NCBI GenBank assembly: GCA_030248195.1
Contig: JASAND010027828.1
Coordinates: forward strand, 1 to 64,000
DNA from: Trissonchulus latispiculum
Taxonomy: Eukaryota; Nematoda; Enoplea; Enoplida; Ironidae
Reading direction: 5' to 3'
Length of the DNA: 64,000 nt
The position numbers and the translations under genes are program-made. The notes beneath the pieces were generated by a model that worked only from the letters and a program-made list of their open reading frames with translations, was not told the DNA's origin and searched no databases. Below are positions 1-10,445 of this stretch, one piece after another (position 1 is the first letter of the stretch; the number at the start of each line of letters is the position of its first letter).

Positions 1-2
1 TG

Positions 3-1560
3 ATCAATCAAAGTTGCCCGCAGCATAACTTTCTGGACAAAGAAATTGAACAGATTAAAGCCGAATACAGAAAGCTCTATTCTGGGGTTTTGAATACGCA
101 TTTTTATTCAAAATTGCTAGCTAGTCTGTGTAGATCCACCCCGGGGGTTTGTTCCTCCTATCCGATGACAAGCGAAGCCCCGAAACGGCAAAAGCGTTTT
201 ATCGAATTTTTACTAGCTGGTGCTTTGGGAATAGGGGGGATAGCTAACAGTCTCGCTAACACCTACCACATGGGCAAGTTGGACGGGAAAGTCCAGGCAG
301 TTGAGCAAGGTTTCCATACTCTGCGTGAAGAACAGCTAAAAATCACCGACTCGGTCAAGAAAATCATTCATGCGAATGAGGAAATTTATGCTTTTCTGCA
401 TCACACGGTGCAAGATTTGACAACACTGATTATTCGGGCCCGCTGTTCAAACTTCTCATACATGAGGCAAATTTACATGCAATTGCTCGCTCACATTTTC
501 ACGTCATCCCTACGGGATGGATTGAATTCTGTCATGCACGCTGGCTTGCGTTCTGAAGTAACACCGAGTTTAGTGAACTTGCAAACTTTAAGGGAGATAA
601 TACGCAATCACCCGACTTTGAGAAATTCCCTGCTAAGTCAGGAACCGAGCCTCATTTATCAGTTCGGAAAGGTGTATCCAATTAAAATTGATTTTGAGAC
701 ATTGCGATTCGGGTTTATGTTGGAAATTCCGGTGCCACTGTCGCAGGAGGTTCGACCCCTCTACGCAGTGCACAATGTAGGGTATAACTCTAGGGAACGT
801 GGGGTCACAGCCCTCGCTCCCATGCCTGATTACGCACAGCGACTGGATACGGGGGAAATTCGCGAGATAGACGTTTCAGAATGTAAAACGGCACCAGGAC
901 TCTGGTTTTGCCCTCCGAACGCTATTGTAACCAGTCTAAAGGCTAGGTGTTTGCAAATTCTGATCTCTTTTTCTGATGATACACTTAAAAAGGAATATGC
1001 CAGTTGCTCCGAATATGTACAGGTTAAGGTTTTAGATAACTCTACCGTATACCGCACTACGCCCGCTGGCGTACTAATTCGTACGAACTATACAGAGGTC
1101 ATCGTAGCTAGATCACCCGCCTTAAACCACGTGGCTGAAGGGGAACGGGTTGCAGTCCCCAGCACTGGTACGCTCTGGTTTGAGCATGGCCGGTATTTGC
1201 ATTTGATCATTGGAAACACCATTCTCACTAGCACTCTAGGTATAGCACGAACTACTGTTACCACCGCCGAACTTAAGGAAATGGTCGTCCCGGCCCCGTT
1301 GGGCCGGATCCCTTTGCACTTTACCGAACTGTCGACCGCCGAGTACGAAAATGAGCAAGCACGAAACTTAATTCATAACCAAATGCGAAAGTACGTTCAT
1401 CTACCTCTAATTCCGCTGCAGTTAAACCATGGCCTTACAGTTGTTATTATTATCATCCTGATAGGGTGCGTGATCGTGTGGTGGGTCACGCCTTGCGGAC
1501 GAAAGTGTAGGGATAGAATTCGCCGACGACCTAAACGGGGTTCACCTCCGTCTAGGCCGA
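3..1560 (+). pseudogene. env: F-like envelope fusion protein segment, N-terminal part of the polyprotein frame
   Basis: The frame is open from the first bases of the window, so the 5' end is missing and the TTG at 90 is not a real start. A furin-type RQKR site (186-197) is followed by a hydrophobic, Gly/Ala-rich fusion-peptide-like segment (198-260) and a heptad-like helical region. An ectodomain with scattered cysteines follows. It ends in a hydrophobic transmembrane span (1,431-1,493) and a basic cytoplasmic stretch (RKCRDRIRRRPKR). This order matches baculovirus F and errantivirus Env proteins in architecture. That assignment is by layout, not by alignment. Remarkably, no stop separates it from the downstream protease domains. 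Such proteins mediate membrane fusion. The segment itself has no internal stop in this window, but the polyprotein as a whole is broken. Confidence 0.72.
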
Positions 1561-2985
1561 AGATTTCAGCCCCCGTCGATGTTCGTAGAGCGAGCGAAGC
1601 AGTCTTTAGCGACGATGAGGAGCCCACCGTAGAGTTAGGATCCGTCTCGCCAGAAATGGAGACAATACCTTTGCGATCCAAGGAACCGCCGGTTAACGAG
1701 CACTTAGATAGGATTCGTAAGGCCGCCGCTAACCGCTGCCAGATCTCACCTGCCTATAGACCTCTGATGAGGGACACATCAATAGCCTCCTCCATGTCTG
1801 ATTATAGTGCTGAGTTGGACGCTAGTGCCCAGCTGTTGACTGATGACAGTCAGGATAGTAGGACCTCGCCCTTGATCGACCTCCATCATGGAAATAGAAA
1901 GGGTTCAGACTGCCGGATTGTTCGATTCTCACGCCAGGATACTAGGGAAAACACAGATTCAGAGGAAGACCGGATTAAGGGCCGGGCCAGCGCAGAACAG
2001 TCCGATATGGCCACTAGTCCCATCAAGAGAGCTAGCAAAGGGCCCCATGTGGACCTAGATCCTCGGGGAGGCAGCACTCCAGCCAGAGCCTCTTCACGTA
2101 ACTTCCGCAGGCCAGTGAATGCACATTCCGTCTTGATGGTCAGGACGATACCCCTCTTTATCAGCCTTATGATTTTGGGACAACCGGTACAAGCCCTCTT
2201 TGACACCGGCGCTTTAGTCTCTGTTATGTCTGGGAGGTTGGCCGAGCGATTAGGGTTACCTTTAGAGCCCCTAGAGCCGACTAGATACATTCGTACTGCC
2301 AATGGGAGTAGGTGTGAAATTAAGGGTAGCGTCATAGTGCCCGTGTTCTTTAAAGGAGCCGAGCGGCAGATCCCCAGTCGGCGGTGGAGATTTGTGGTAG
2401 TGGACCAGCTGACCGTTGACTGTGTGATGGGTTCGGACTACATGATCACTTACCCTGGTGAGATCTCTCTGGATCTGGGACAACACACCGTTACCTGGCC
2501 TTACACTCGCGGTCATCGGGTTACCATACCATTCCAGGCCCCCACGACAAATCCTCGACTTGATTTGCATCTCATAGGTATAGTCAATCAGAGTAGGTCG
2601 GTTAGGAATAAGGAAGAAGCCGCCCTTACCGTTCCTCACCGACCACTGCCTATGATATTGGTAAATGTCAGTGAGCAACCTGTTCAGGCCTTGGTGGATA
2701 CAGGGGCAAACCTCAGTTTGATGAGTGAAGTACTGGTGCGATCTTTGAAGTTGCCCATTAGGCCATTGGACAAGGCTCCGCGCGCAGAAGGGGTAAACGG
2801 GCAAGCTCTTAAATTTAAAGGGGCAGTACGGGTACCTGTAGGGTTTTACGACACGCCGGGCATCAGCGTAATGCACACCTTCTTGGTCCCTAAGGGACTA
2901 GCAGAGGATTGTTTGATTGGCACCGATTTTATTCTCGAACATGGCGGGGAATTCAGCCTGAATTTTCAAAAAGGGGAATTAAGCC
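1561..2985 (+). pseudogene. pro: Charged linker and two tandem retropepsin-like aspartic protease domains
   Basis: A charged, Ser/Arg/Asp-rich linker (about 1,561-2,140) follows the transmembrane anchor. Two homologous protease domains then appear in the same frame. The first has the catalytic DTG triplet at 2,202-2,210 and a DCVMGSDY flap/core motif. The second has DTG at 2,697-2,705 and DCLIGTDF. Both start with a QPVQAL.DTGA..S.MS pattern, so they look like a duplication. Retropepsins normally work as homodimers of one domain, cleaving Gag-Pol. Two complete lobes in one chain could form an intramolecular pair, which is inference. Both active-site triplets are intact. Confidence 0.8.
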
Positions 2986-3920
2986 TTAATAAGCCGAGTC
3001 ACCCGCCCATGCAAGCTAAACTTATCCAGCATGCGCCTCTGACTGAGACCGCGTTTCGAGTATCTGCTATGCGAAAAGTTACCGTGCCCGCCTATGCAGA
3101 AGTCGCCGTCTCGGGGCTAGTCGAAAGCTTACAACCACTCAATTATGAGGGACTTTTTGAGCCGGATACGCAAAAATTTGAGAACTCACACTCTACTTTT
3201 CAGGTTCTACCAGCAATGGTGAACTTAGAACAGCAGTATATTCCCGTCATTATGAGAAACGAGACCGGAACCGACCTGGTCGTCCATGAGAATACCACAC
3301 TTGGGAATGTCGTTCCCCAACGGGAACTGAGGAGGGGCAAAGGCGCAACTCATTTCTCTAAAATCCGCAACGCCGAGGGTAAAGTTATTCAGCTGGAAAG
3401 TTACTTTCGAGGTCGGGGACCCGTGGTTACCGGAAACTGTTCGCACCAGGTTAAGGCCTGCAGAGGTATAAGACCGTGTTTGCTCTCTGACTTACCCCCT
3501 CCTATGAGAAAGATCTCGTTTGATGAGACTAAGCTATCTGAGCATGAGCGTGGCCAATTTTTGGGCATGCTAAACGAAAATTTGAACTGTTTTTCGCAAC
3601 ATCCATTTGATATCGGCAAATGTACTACTATTTTCCAAGCGCACATCAACACGGGGGAAGCTAAGCCTATCTATGCAACCCCCTACCGGCTTCCGGTACA
3701 CCTGAGACAGCCCCTGCTTGAAGAGTTAACTGAGATGTTGAAGTACGGGCTTATAAGACCCTCTACGAGACCTTGGAGCTCGCCTATGATTTATGTACCC
3801 AAGCCTGGGGACAAACTTCGATTGTGCGTGGACTTTCGAAAGATCAATAAAATTAGTGATATGGCGCAAAGTTTTTCTCAACTATCGATCTTAGCAAGGG
3901 GTTCAACCAAATTGAATTAG
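2986..3920 (+). pseudogene. pol: Pre-RT linker and N-terminal part of reverse transcriptase (broken)
   Basis: The frame continues from the second protease through a linker to a typical Ty3/gypsy RT N-terminus: the segment around 3,655-3,850 has the AKPIYATPYRLP, LIRPSTRPWSSP and LRLCVDFRKIN signatures. Just after DFRKINKI the expected spacer of roughly twenty residues is missing and the frame shifts, ending at a stop at 3,918-3,920. The homologous RT sequence resumes in another frame at about 3,868. The break removes part of the RT fingers/palm junction, so this copy should not make active RT. Confidence 0.85.
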
Positions 3921-6148
3921 ACGAAGAATCTAAAGCGAAAGCAAGCTTTAACACTTTCCACGGTCAATTTGAATATAACGTTTTGCCTTTTGGGCTTAAG
4001 TGTGCGCCGGGTAATTTCCAACGATGTATGGAACGAATTTTGGGGGATTTGCAGTGGAAAAAGTGTATCATCTACATTGATGACATTCTGATATTTTCAA
4101 AAACATTCGACGAGCACCTTGAAATTATGCAGGAAGTTTTCGATCGCTTGCGAGCCGCTGACCTGAAAATGAACCCTGAGAAGTGTCACTTTCTTAAGGA
4201 ATCCGTCACCTACTTGGGTCACATCATTTCCGAAAATGGGGTAGAACCGCTAAAGGAGCGTATACAGGCCATACATGACCTGGCCGTGCCCAAGCAGATT
4301 AAGGACGTAGAAAGTTTCCTTGGCATGTGCGCATATTACGCGAAATTTATCAAAGGGTTCGCTCACCTGGCCGCTCCGCTTTACTCGTTAAAAAAGAAGG
4401 GAGTTAGATTTGTCTGGAATAACACCCACCAGCAAGCTTTCGATCTACTGAAGAAAAGTTTAGTTGAAGCCCCGGTACTCGCCCATCCAGATCTAGCTAA
4501 GGGTTTTGTCCTACATACGGACGCCTCCGATCTCGGGTTAGGAGCTGTCTTGTCACAGGAACAAGATGACGGTAAGTATCACCCTGTGGCCTACGCTGCC
4601 CGCTCTCTGAAAAAATACGAGCGAAATTACTCCACCCATGACAAGGAATGTTTAGCTATGAAATTTGGGATCGAGCACTTTCGGCACTACCTTTACGGGG
4701 GACCGCCGTTCACATTATTCACCGACCATTCGGCTCTTCGGTGGCTTATGAAGCACCCACCGCGAAATTCTCGACTTGCCCGCTGGCAAATGACCTTTTC
4801 TGAGTACGATTTTGAAATTAAACACCGGAACAACCCGCAGCTGAGAAACGCAGATGGGTTATCAAGGAATCCCTTGTTTGCGGATGTTGCTAAAGGGTAT
4901 CAAGGGGATGAAGGGGAAAACGACCGTAAGGGAGTTGCTCTCCATCAGGAGGAGAGTGAGGAATTTGTAGCACACATAAACTCTGTGGTTGCTAAGCGCG
5001 AGCGAGGGCCCACCCGTGACACCATCACTCCGAAAATCTCTAAGAGTCGAGCACAGAAAAGTACCGCCGCGGTGAGAACCAAAGTCTCCAAAATTTCACA
5101 GGCTTCCGATTCCAGCGATTCAGAGCAAAGTGTACCCACCCCGCAGAAGCAACCGCGTCTACCGCCGAGGGGAGATCCGACTAAGACGGATAGTGAACCA
5201 GAGGCTCTTTCAGGAGATTCGGTACCACTAGCTGGTCCAAGTCGTGAACTCGACACCGAATCTGAACGGGAGGAAAGAGTGAGACCCGAATTCGTCTCGG
5301 CCGAAACCGGTCGACCGCAGCGAAAAAGTATTACGTCTGCTCATTTCGGCGAAGTTTTCGAACGAGCTGTCCGTGATAGTTCCAACGTTTCGCTGAATCC
5401 AAAGTCATGGAACAGGTTGCAAGACCTGCAGCAGGAGGATCTGTTACTGGGGGAAGTGATCAAGTATAAGCAGACCCATGAGTTGCCCAGTAATTTTAAC
5501 CGAGCCGTGCGCATTGCTGCTCTGGCCGAAAATTGTGATCTCCGGGAGGGTGTACTGGTCCATCTTGAGAGAGTTAGGAATACTACTTTGGAAGTTTTGG
5601 CCGTGCCTGAAGCGTTACGCGAAGAGGCATTAGCCGCATGTCACGATAGCCGCTACGCCGCTCATGGGGGACAGAATAAAACCTTCTATAGGCTTTCGGA
5701 GCATTTTTGGTGGCCCGGCATGCGTACAGACGTGAAGCATTGGATACAGTCTTGTCCACGCTGTCAGAAGCGAAAAGGACCACCGCGCAACCCGCGAGCT
5801 CTACTGCGACACCCCCCGCCGGCACTCGAACCGTTCGAAAGAGTACACTGCGACTTGATGGACATTTCTAAAGCCTCTAAAAGTGGTATGAAACACGTCC
5901 TCAGTTTTATCGACGCATTCTCCAAGTATGTCATAGCAATTCCCATCAAAAATAAGAAGGCCTACACCGTAGCTCAAACCTTTCTGGAATTCGTCATCTT
6001 GCAGTACGGTTCGCCAAAAAGTTTGATTTCTGATCAAGGAAAGGAATTCGTAGCCGACCTTAATAAAGAAATTTGCTCCCTAGTTCAAACGCGCAAACTT
6101 GAAACCACCCGATATCACCCCGCCGCGAATGGGCAAATTGAACGCTAG
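3868..6148 (+). pseudogene. pol: Ty3/gypsy RT (C-terminal part), RNase H and integrase up to an in-frame TAG
   Basis: RT resumes with the FNQIELDEESKAKASF region. The catalytic YIDD lies at 4,073-4,084 and the LGHIISENGV motif follows. RNase H shows HTDASDLGLGAVL (about 4,510-4,555), the YSTHDKECLA motif and FTDHSAL. A charged Ser/Thr/Glu-rich spacer (about 4,880-5,390) separates it from integrase, longer than usual. Integrase has an HHCC zinc finger (about 5,640-5,775) and a DDE core: Asp in HCDLMD, Asp in SDQGKEF, and Glu in GQIER. The TAG at 6,146-6,148 sits directly after that motif and is in the same frame as the next segment. Confidence 0.88.
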
Positions 6149-7060
6149 CATCGCACCTTACTGGACATGCTTGCCACCGTTTCGGAAAATCATCTTGAGT
6201 GGGATAACATGGTTCCTTTTTGTCAATTTGCGTATAACACTTCCATTAATGCTACCACTGGGGAAACCCCACATTACTTGTTGCACGCCTGGGATCCTGT
6301 CCTCCCCAGCGCAACCAACGTGGCGATTCCCACGGATCGCAAATATTTCGGATTCGATTACGTGCGAGAGGCTACAGAAGCCATACAACTGGCCTGGTCT
6401 CTAGCCCGCGAGAAAGCTGCTGCTGCCAGAAGCGTGCAGGACGAACAGTACAATAAGCGAGCCGTAGAGCCTAATTATCAAATTGGGGATTTGGTCATGA
6501 TTAAGGCCTCCAACGTAGCTAAGCGGGATCAGGTTTACAAACTTTTAGACAAACATATTGGGCCGTACCGAATTGAGAAAATTTTTGGGTGCGTAGCTAC
6601 AGTCTACCCGGCCGGCAATCGTCGGGCCAAGCGCCTCAATGTGCAATTTAACAACATGAAACCGTGCGTGGAACCTCGTGTCATTACCGCGCCGATTCAC
6701 GAGCACGATGAGGACAAAGTCTCTTCTGAACACTCGGAACCTGAGGTTCCAATGCGAGCTCTACCTCCACCTCCACGGTCGGAGGATAAGAAACCTGTCG
6801 AGACAAAAAAGGATACCGCCGAAGTGCCAAAGTCGCTACCGCCGGTGGCACCTACTGCTCGAAGGCGTAGTCTGCGACAAGCTGCCGCAGAATATAAGAA
6901 TAAGCCGACTGAAGGAAAAGTAACCCCGGAACCTCCCCTCGTCCGCAAACCATTGTCGCCAAAACAGCCGAAGGGAAAGGGACCTGTTCTCAGAACTGGC
7001 GATTCTAGTTCTGAGACTGAGGCTAGCGACGCCGCCCAATATCTGTCAGATGAGCCACTA
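6149..7060 (+). pseudogene. pol: Integrase C-terminal part with GPY/F-like domain and linker
   Basis: This segment lies in the same frame as the upstream integrase, after the TAG. It begins with HRTLLDML and continues with the W..M..F CQFAYN region typical of the end of gypsy integrase cores. The C-terminal DNA-binding region has QIGDLVMIKAS and a GPY/F-like HIGPYRIEKIF motif at about 6,553-6,590. A Pro/Arg/Glu-rich linker (about 6,670-7,060) joins it to the OTU domain. The first ATG here (6,167) is internal to the integrase, so it is not a convincing independent start. Confidence 0.83.
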
Positions 7061-7855
7061 TCGCCCGAAAAGGACTTGCTCTACTACAACAGGAGAAAGT
7101 TCTTCAACCCCATTGATGATAGGTGGCAACAGAGAATTGCCGCTCTCCGCGGATTTAGGGTTCGACACAAACTGCCTGTGCTCATGCAGCATATGCCTCT
7201 TTATGAGCCTTATGAAGTACTGGACGTATTGGGAGATGGTAATTGCTATTACCGCGCCCTTTTACTTGCCCTGACAGGGTTAGAGGATTCTTGGTCCGAT
7301 ATCAGAAATGAACTTTATGAATTTTTAGCAACTTACGAACACCGAAAACGTTTCCAAAACATGTTTCCTCAAATGGCAGAGGTGAAGAAAAGAGTGAAAA
7401 AGACCGCCGAATTTGCTACAGACGATGAGTTGTTTCTGGCTGCGGCCTGGTTACAGACTCCCATTATGTCTTATTCAAAATTCGGCCCAGAATGGGCTTG
7501 GCAACTTTTCACACCTGAGGCATTACTAGGCAAAGATATCGAATATGAGCGATGTATCCTTTACCTGTATAACGTCAATAGCGATCATTTTATGGTTGTT
7601 CTGTCGGTAAGGGAGCCAAATCATGGCAAATGGCCTACCGGTAAACCGCCAAAAGTACTGTATCGAGAACTGACCAGTGATTCAAATCAATCTTCGCCTG
7701 ACGCGGAGAACAAACCCACGCGGTCCGCAAAGGACCCTGATGTGCGTAAGATCTTCTCTACGAGTCCACTTTTTTCAGGACCTTCACCTTTGTTTAGGAA
7801 CCCGTTTCGCACGTCTCAACGCCTAACGCGTTCCGCAAGTCCCTCCAGGGACTAA
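7061..7855 (+). pseudogene. OTU-type cysteine protease domain at the end of the pol polyprotein
   Basis: The domain has the OTU signature GDGNCYYRAL: Asp at 7,235-7,237 and the catalytic Cys at 7,244-7,246. The catalytic His is in NSDHFMVVL (7,586-7,588), near the domain end as expected. The intervening helices (EDSWSDIRNELYEF, ATDDELFLAAAWLQTPI) fit the family. OTU enzymes cleave ubiquitin or ubiquitin-like linkages; some viral OTUs process polyproteins. A role in countering host ubiquitin signalling or in self-processing is inference. The domain is fused in frame to integrase and ends with a Ser/Pro-rich tail at the TAA of 7,853-7,855. The domain itself is intact, but upstream lesions would block its synthesis from a full polyprotein. 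Confidence 0.85.
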
Positions 7856-8894
7856 CCGCCGTCTGAGGAATAATCTTGGACGTTAAACAAATTTGTGATT
7901 TGTAAAATAGTTAAACTTGTAAAGTTTTGTAAAAAGAATTTTCAAATCGAGCTTTGTAGAGATGATAAAGTTTCCGAAATTCCGTGCTTTGCACGCTAAA
8001 ATTGTATAGCCTTTGAACTGTTGTAAGCTTGTTGGGTCTGAGTATCTCCCTGTGGCGAATGTTCTATGCATATTTGTATGTATGTTAGAGGTCTCGGTTG
8101 TAACATCTATGCCGATGATCTAGACTGTTATTGTGAAATGAAACTGCTCCATGATGGGCATTGTACCTAGGTAGTTTACATCTACACCGCAGGTTATGAA
8201 GTGATTTATGTGAGTGCCGACCGCTCCATGTTGGGCACAGTACCTCGGATTCACCAACTTCCCGATGGTATAGGCACGCATTCGCAGAGATACCTAGGTC
8301 TCGGGCATTACGCCCATTAGAAGCGCTCGGGTAGCAGCTACCGATTGTGGCTTCAGAAACAAACGCTGCTAAAATATACCAAAAAATAGAAACAAAATTA
8401 CGTAGAAAATAATAAAAAATATGGATATAATTGTTCTAAAGTTATAGTAACTGTATAGCTACGAATACTTAATGTAATACTTTTTGTATAGAGAGATTAT
8501 ATCGAGAAAGCATACAAACTTCCTAGAAAAAGTAACATTCGATAAATAAAACTATAAAAAGCAATATAAACTTGAAAACCAAAAAATAAAAACAAACTAT
8601 TCTCTGTTACTTAATCTCGTTATGCAATGATTTGTGGATAATGTTTGTGCAATGATATGCAATGATACTAACTATATGTTAATGCAATGCTTTATTTTAT
8701 TTTTGTTTGCCTTGTTTACCTAGATATAATTGTTATGTTCCTTGTTACCTAACCCAGTTTCTGTTGCATGCTCTAATCTTAGCTAGGATATTTGTGGGGA
8801 AATAAGCGGAAAATTTTGATGATGCGCGTTTAAAGTACAAATGGTTTCATAAAGAACTGTTCACATTTTTGTAGAGAAGTGAATCGAAAAGGCT
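7856..8894 (+). other. Noncoding AT-rich spacer between pol and the first small ORF
   Basis: No convincing ORF. Two similar segments, GCTCCATGATGGGCATTGTA (8,147-8,166) and GCTCCATGTTGGGCACAGTA (8,223-8,242), lie about 75 bp apart. The part from about 8,370 to 8,720 is strongly AT-rich. It may be the leader or intergenic region of the retroelement. No polypurine tract plus LTR start was recognised here. Confidence 0.5.
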
Positions 8895-9521
8895 ATGGCA
8901 CCAAAGTTGATTATTGAACACTCTGAAACTGCTGAAAAGTTGGAAGGAGAAAATGAGCTAGAATTGCCTGTTGTGTTGCATTGCCCTATTGAAATGCGTG
9001 GTCCGTATCGTGATCCCAACTCTCTGCCGGATGGGTTGAAAATGTTGCCCGGTACCGTAGACATCTATACTGATCCCCGTATGTCGCATCTTTTTGAGGT
9101 TAATACGCGAGTCCATCTACAAAGTCCTAATTTAGCCCAGATCTGTATTTTTCTTTGCGTTGAGTGTTGGTGGCGTACTAGTTTAAATTTTTACGGTGTC
9201 CCGATTACTGTTTTTCCGGTGCATGACGAAATTCGCCTGTCCCGTGATCCACACAAACTGCGTTTACGTCGTTTAATTTCATCTTCTGGAGGTGGGATTT
9301 TCCGTTGCCCCAATATCCGTTGTCAGTCCCCTTATGTTGTTATTTTGCATGAGTCGGAAGGTTGGTCTTACACCAACGGTTTGCAGTTTTTGTGTGAAGA
9401 AGCACGTTTGTTGCTTGTCCATGTTCCCTTAGCTTTGCATGATCTTTTGCCTGTTGATGTTCTTGATTTTCGCATGCGCATGCCCGATGAGTTTCCTTTG
9501 TATCATCCTAACATTCTGTAA
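8895..9521 (+). CDS. Putative accessory protein with paired Cys motifs, copy A (208 aa)
   Basis: No known family is recognised. The ATG at 8,895 has a fair context (AAGGCTATGG). The protein has C88-x2-C91 (FLCVECWW), then 46 residues, then C138-x4-C143 (RCPNIRC), a pattern that could bind a metal. The N-terminus is acidic. A paralogous ORF lies 400 bp downstream with the same cysteine spacing. Both sit 3' of a broken retroelement pol and before a possible LTR, so they may be accessory genes of that element. They could instead be host genes or another element's debris. The frame is intact over 208 codons. Confidence 0.55.
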   Translation: MAPKLIIEHSETAEKLEGENELELPVVLHCPIEMRGPYRDPNSLPDGLKMLPGTVDIYTDPRMSHLFEVNTRVHLQSPNLAQICIFLCVECWWRTSLNFYGVPITVFPVHDEIRLSRDPHKLRLRRLISSSGGGIFRCPNIRCQSPYVVILHESEGWSYTNGLQFLCEEARLLLVHVPLALHDLLPVDVLDFRMRMPDEFPLYHPNIL

Positions 9522-9747
9522 TCTTTGTTACCAACACCTTCAATAACTTCTGTAGGGTTAGTACTTACCCAAATAACCATCTTACTGCCTCTCATTCCCA
9601 AGTTCTTAGTTTAGATCCCTAGGTAGTGATAACAGTAACGCAAACCCTAATCTCTTAGTCCAGAGTAGCCCTAATCTGTCTAATTTTACGAGTTCCTATT
9701 CATGAAAGTAAGCTCACTCTATACCTTTATCCTTTTGTTACAGTATC

Positions 9748-10445
9748 ATGTCTGCCCGTGCTTCCACTTGGGTTGTCCGTCATTTCTGTTCTGAGTCTGC
9801 CAGTTCCGAGTCCTCCGATCCTGATGACCAGCTTGATCCCCTTGTTCTGAGTTCCTCTGACCGATCTGTGTCCTCTGTCTCTCCAGTGCCCCGCGTCGTC
9901 CTTCAGTTCCTGTTCCATGTGCCCGGCCCGGATGGCCGATGGTGTCTGACGGAAGCCCAGGAAGGCCCCAACTTGCGTCTGCCTGTCTCCCTCCTGAGCT
10001 TAAGATCTGTTATCACACGCAGAAGGTATACTGTGGACCCGCTTCGGCCGGTCTCCTTCGTCCCTACCGCCCGGCCAGTCTACTTGGTCCGGAAGTCGTT
10101 TCTTGTTGTGTGGCACTCTGCGTTCACTGTTTTTGGCGCTTTAAGTTTTCTTATTTTTCTGTTCCTTTCCGTTTCTATCCTGTCCCTCTTAGGTTGCAGT
10201 TTGACTTTTTTCCAACTAAGGCTCTTTTGTTGAAGCATGTTGAGCAGCTGTGCCCTGCTAACCTCAGTTGCCCGAACCGCCTGTGCATGAGTCATTCAGT
10301 TTTGATTTTGCATGAGCTGCCCGCCTATCGTGGGCGTGGTCCGTCTTTCCTCCGGCATGCCGCCCCGCACGTGTACTCGTTGCTTGCTAACGCCCATACC
10401 GCCCATCCCCTCATTCCGCCTGACATCCTTTCTGTTGACTTTTAA
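9748..10445 (+). pseudogene. Putative accessory protein with paired Cys motifs, diverged and frameshifted copy B
   Basis: The likely start is the ATG at 9,748, in a frame giving a Ser/Asp-rich N-terminus and a VVLQFLF segment comparable to VVLHCPI of copy A. Similarity to copy A then passes to another frame, open from before 9,939 to the stop at 10,443-10,445. In that frame C61-x2-C64 (ALCVHCFWR) is followed by 46 residues and C111-x4-C116 (SCPNRLC), exactly the spacing of copy A. A 51-residue block beginning LPPELK aligns without gaps to LPDGLK of copy A. ILHE and H.L.P.D.L..DF are also shared. The frame change near 9,920-9,950 is a mutation, a short intron or a frameshift site; the sequence cannot decide. 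Confidence 0.5.

Noticed and set aside
90..92. TTG as start of the envelope ORF
   Set aside because: The frame is open to the window edge, so the start lies upstream.
9748..10233. 161-codon ORF read straight through as a membrane protein
   Set aside because: Its hydrophobic C-terminus is out of frame with the part similar to copy A; only its N-terminus is likely used.
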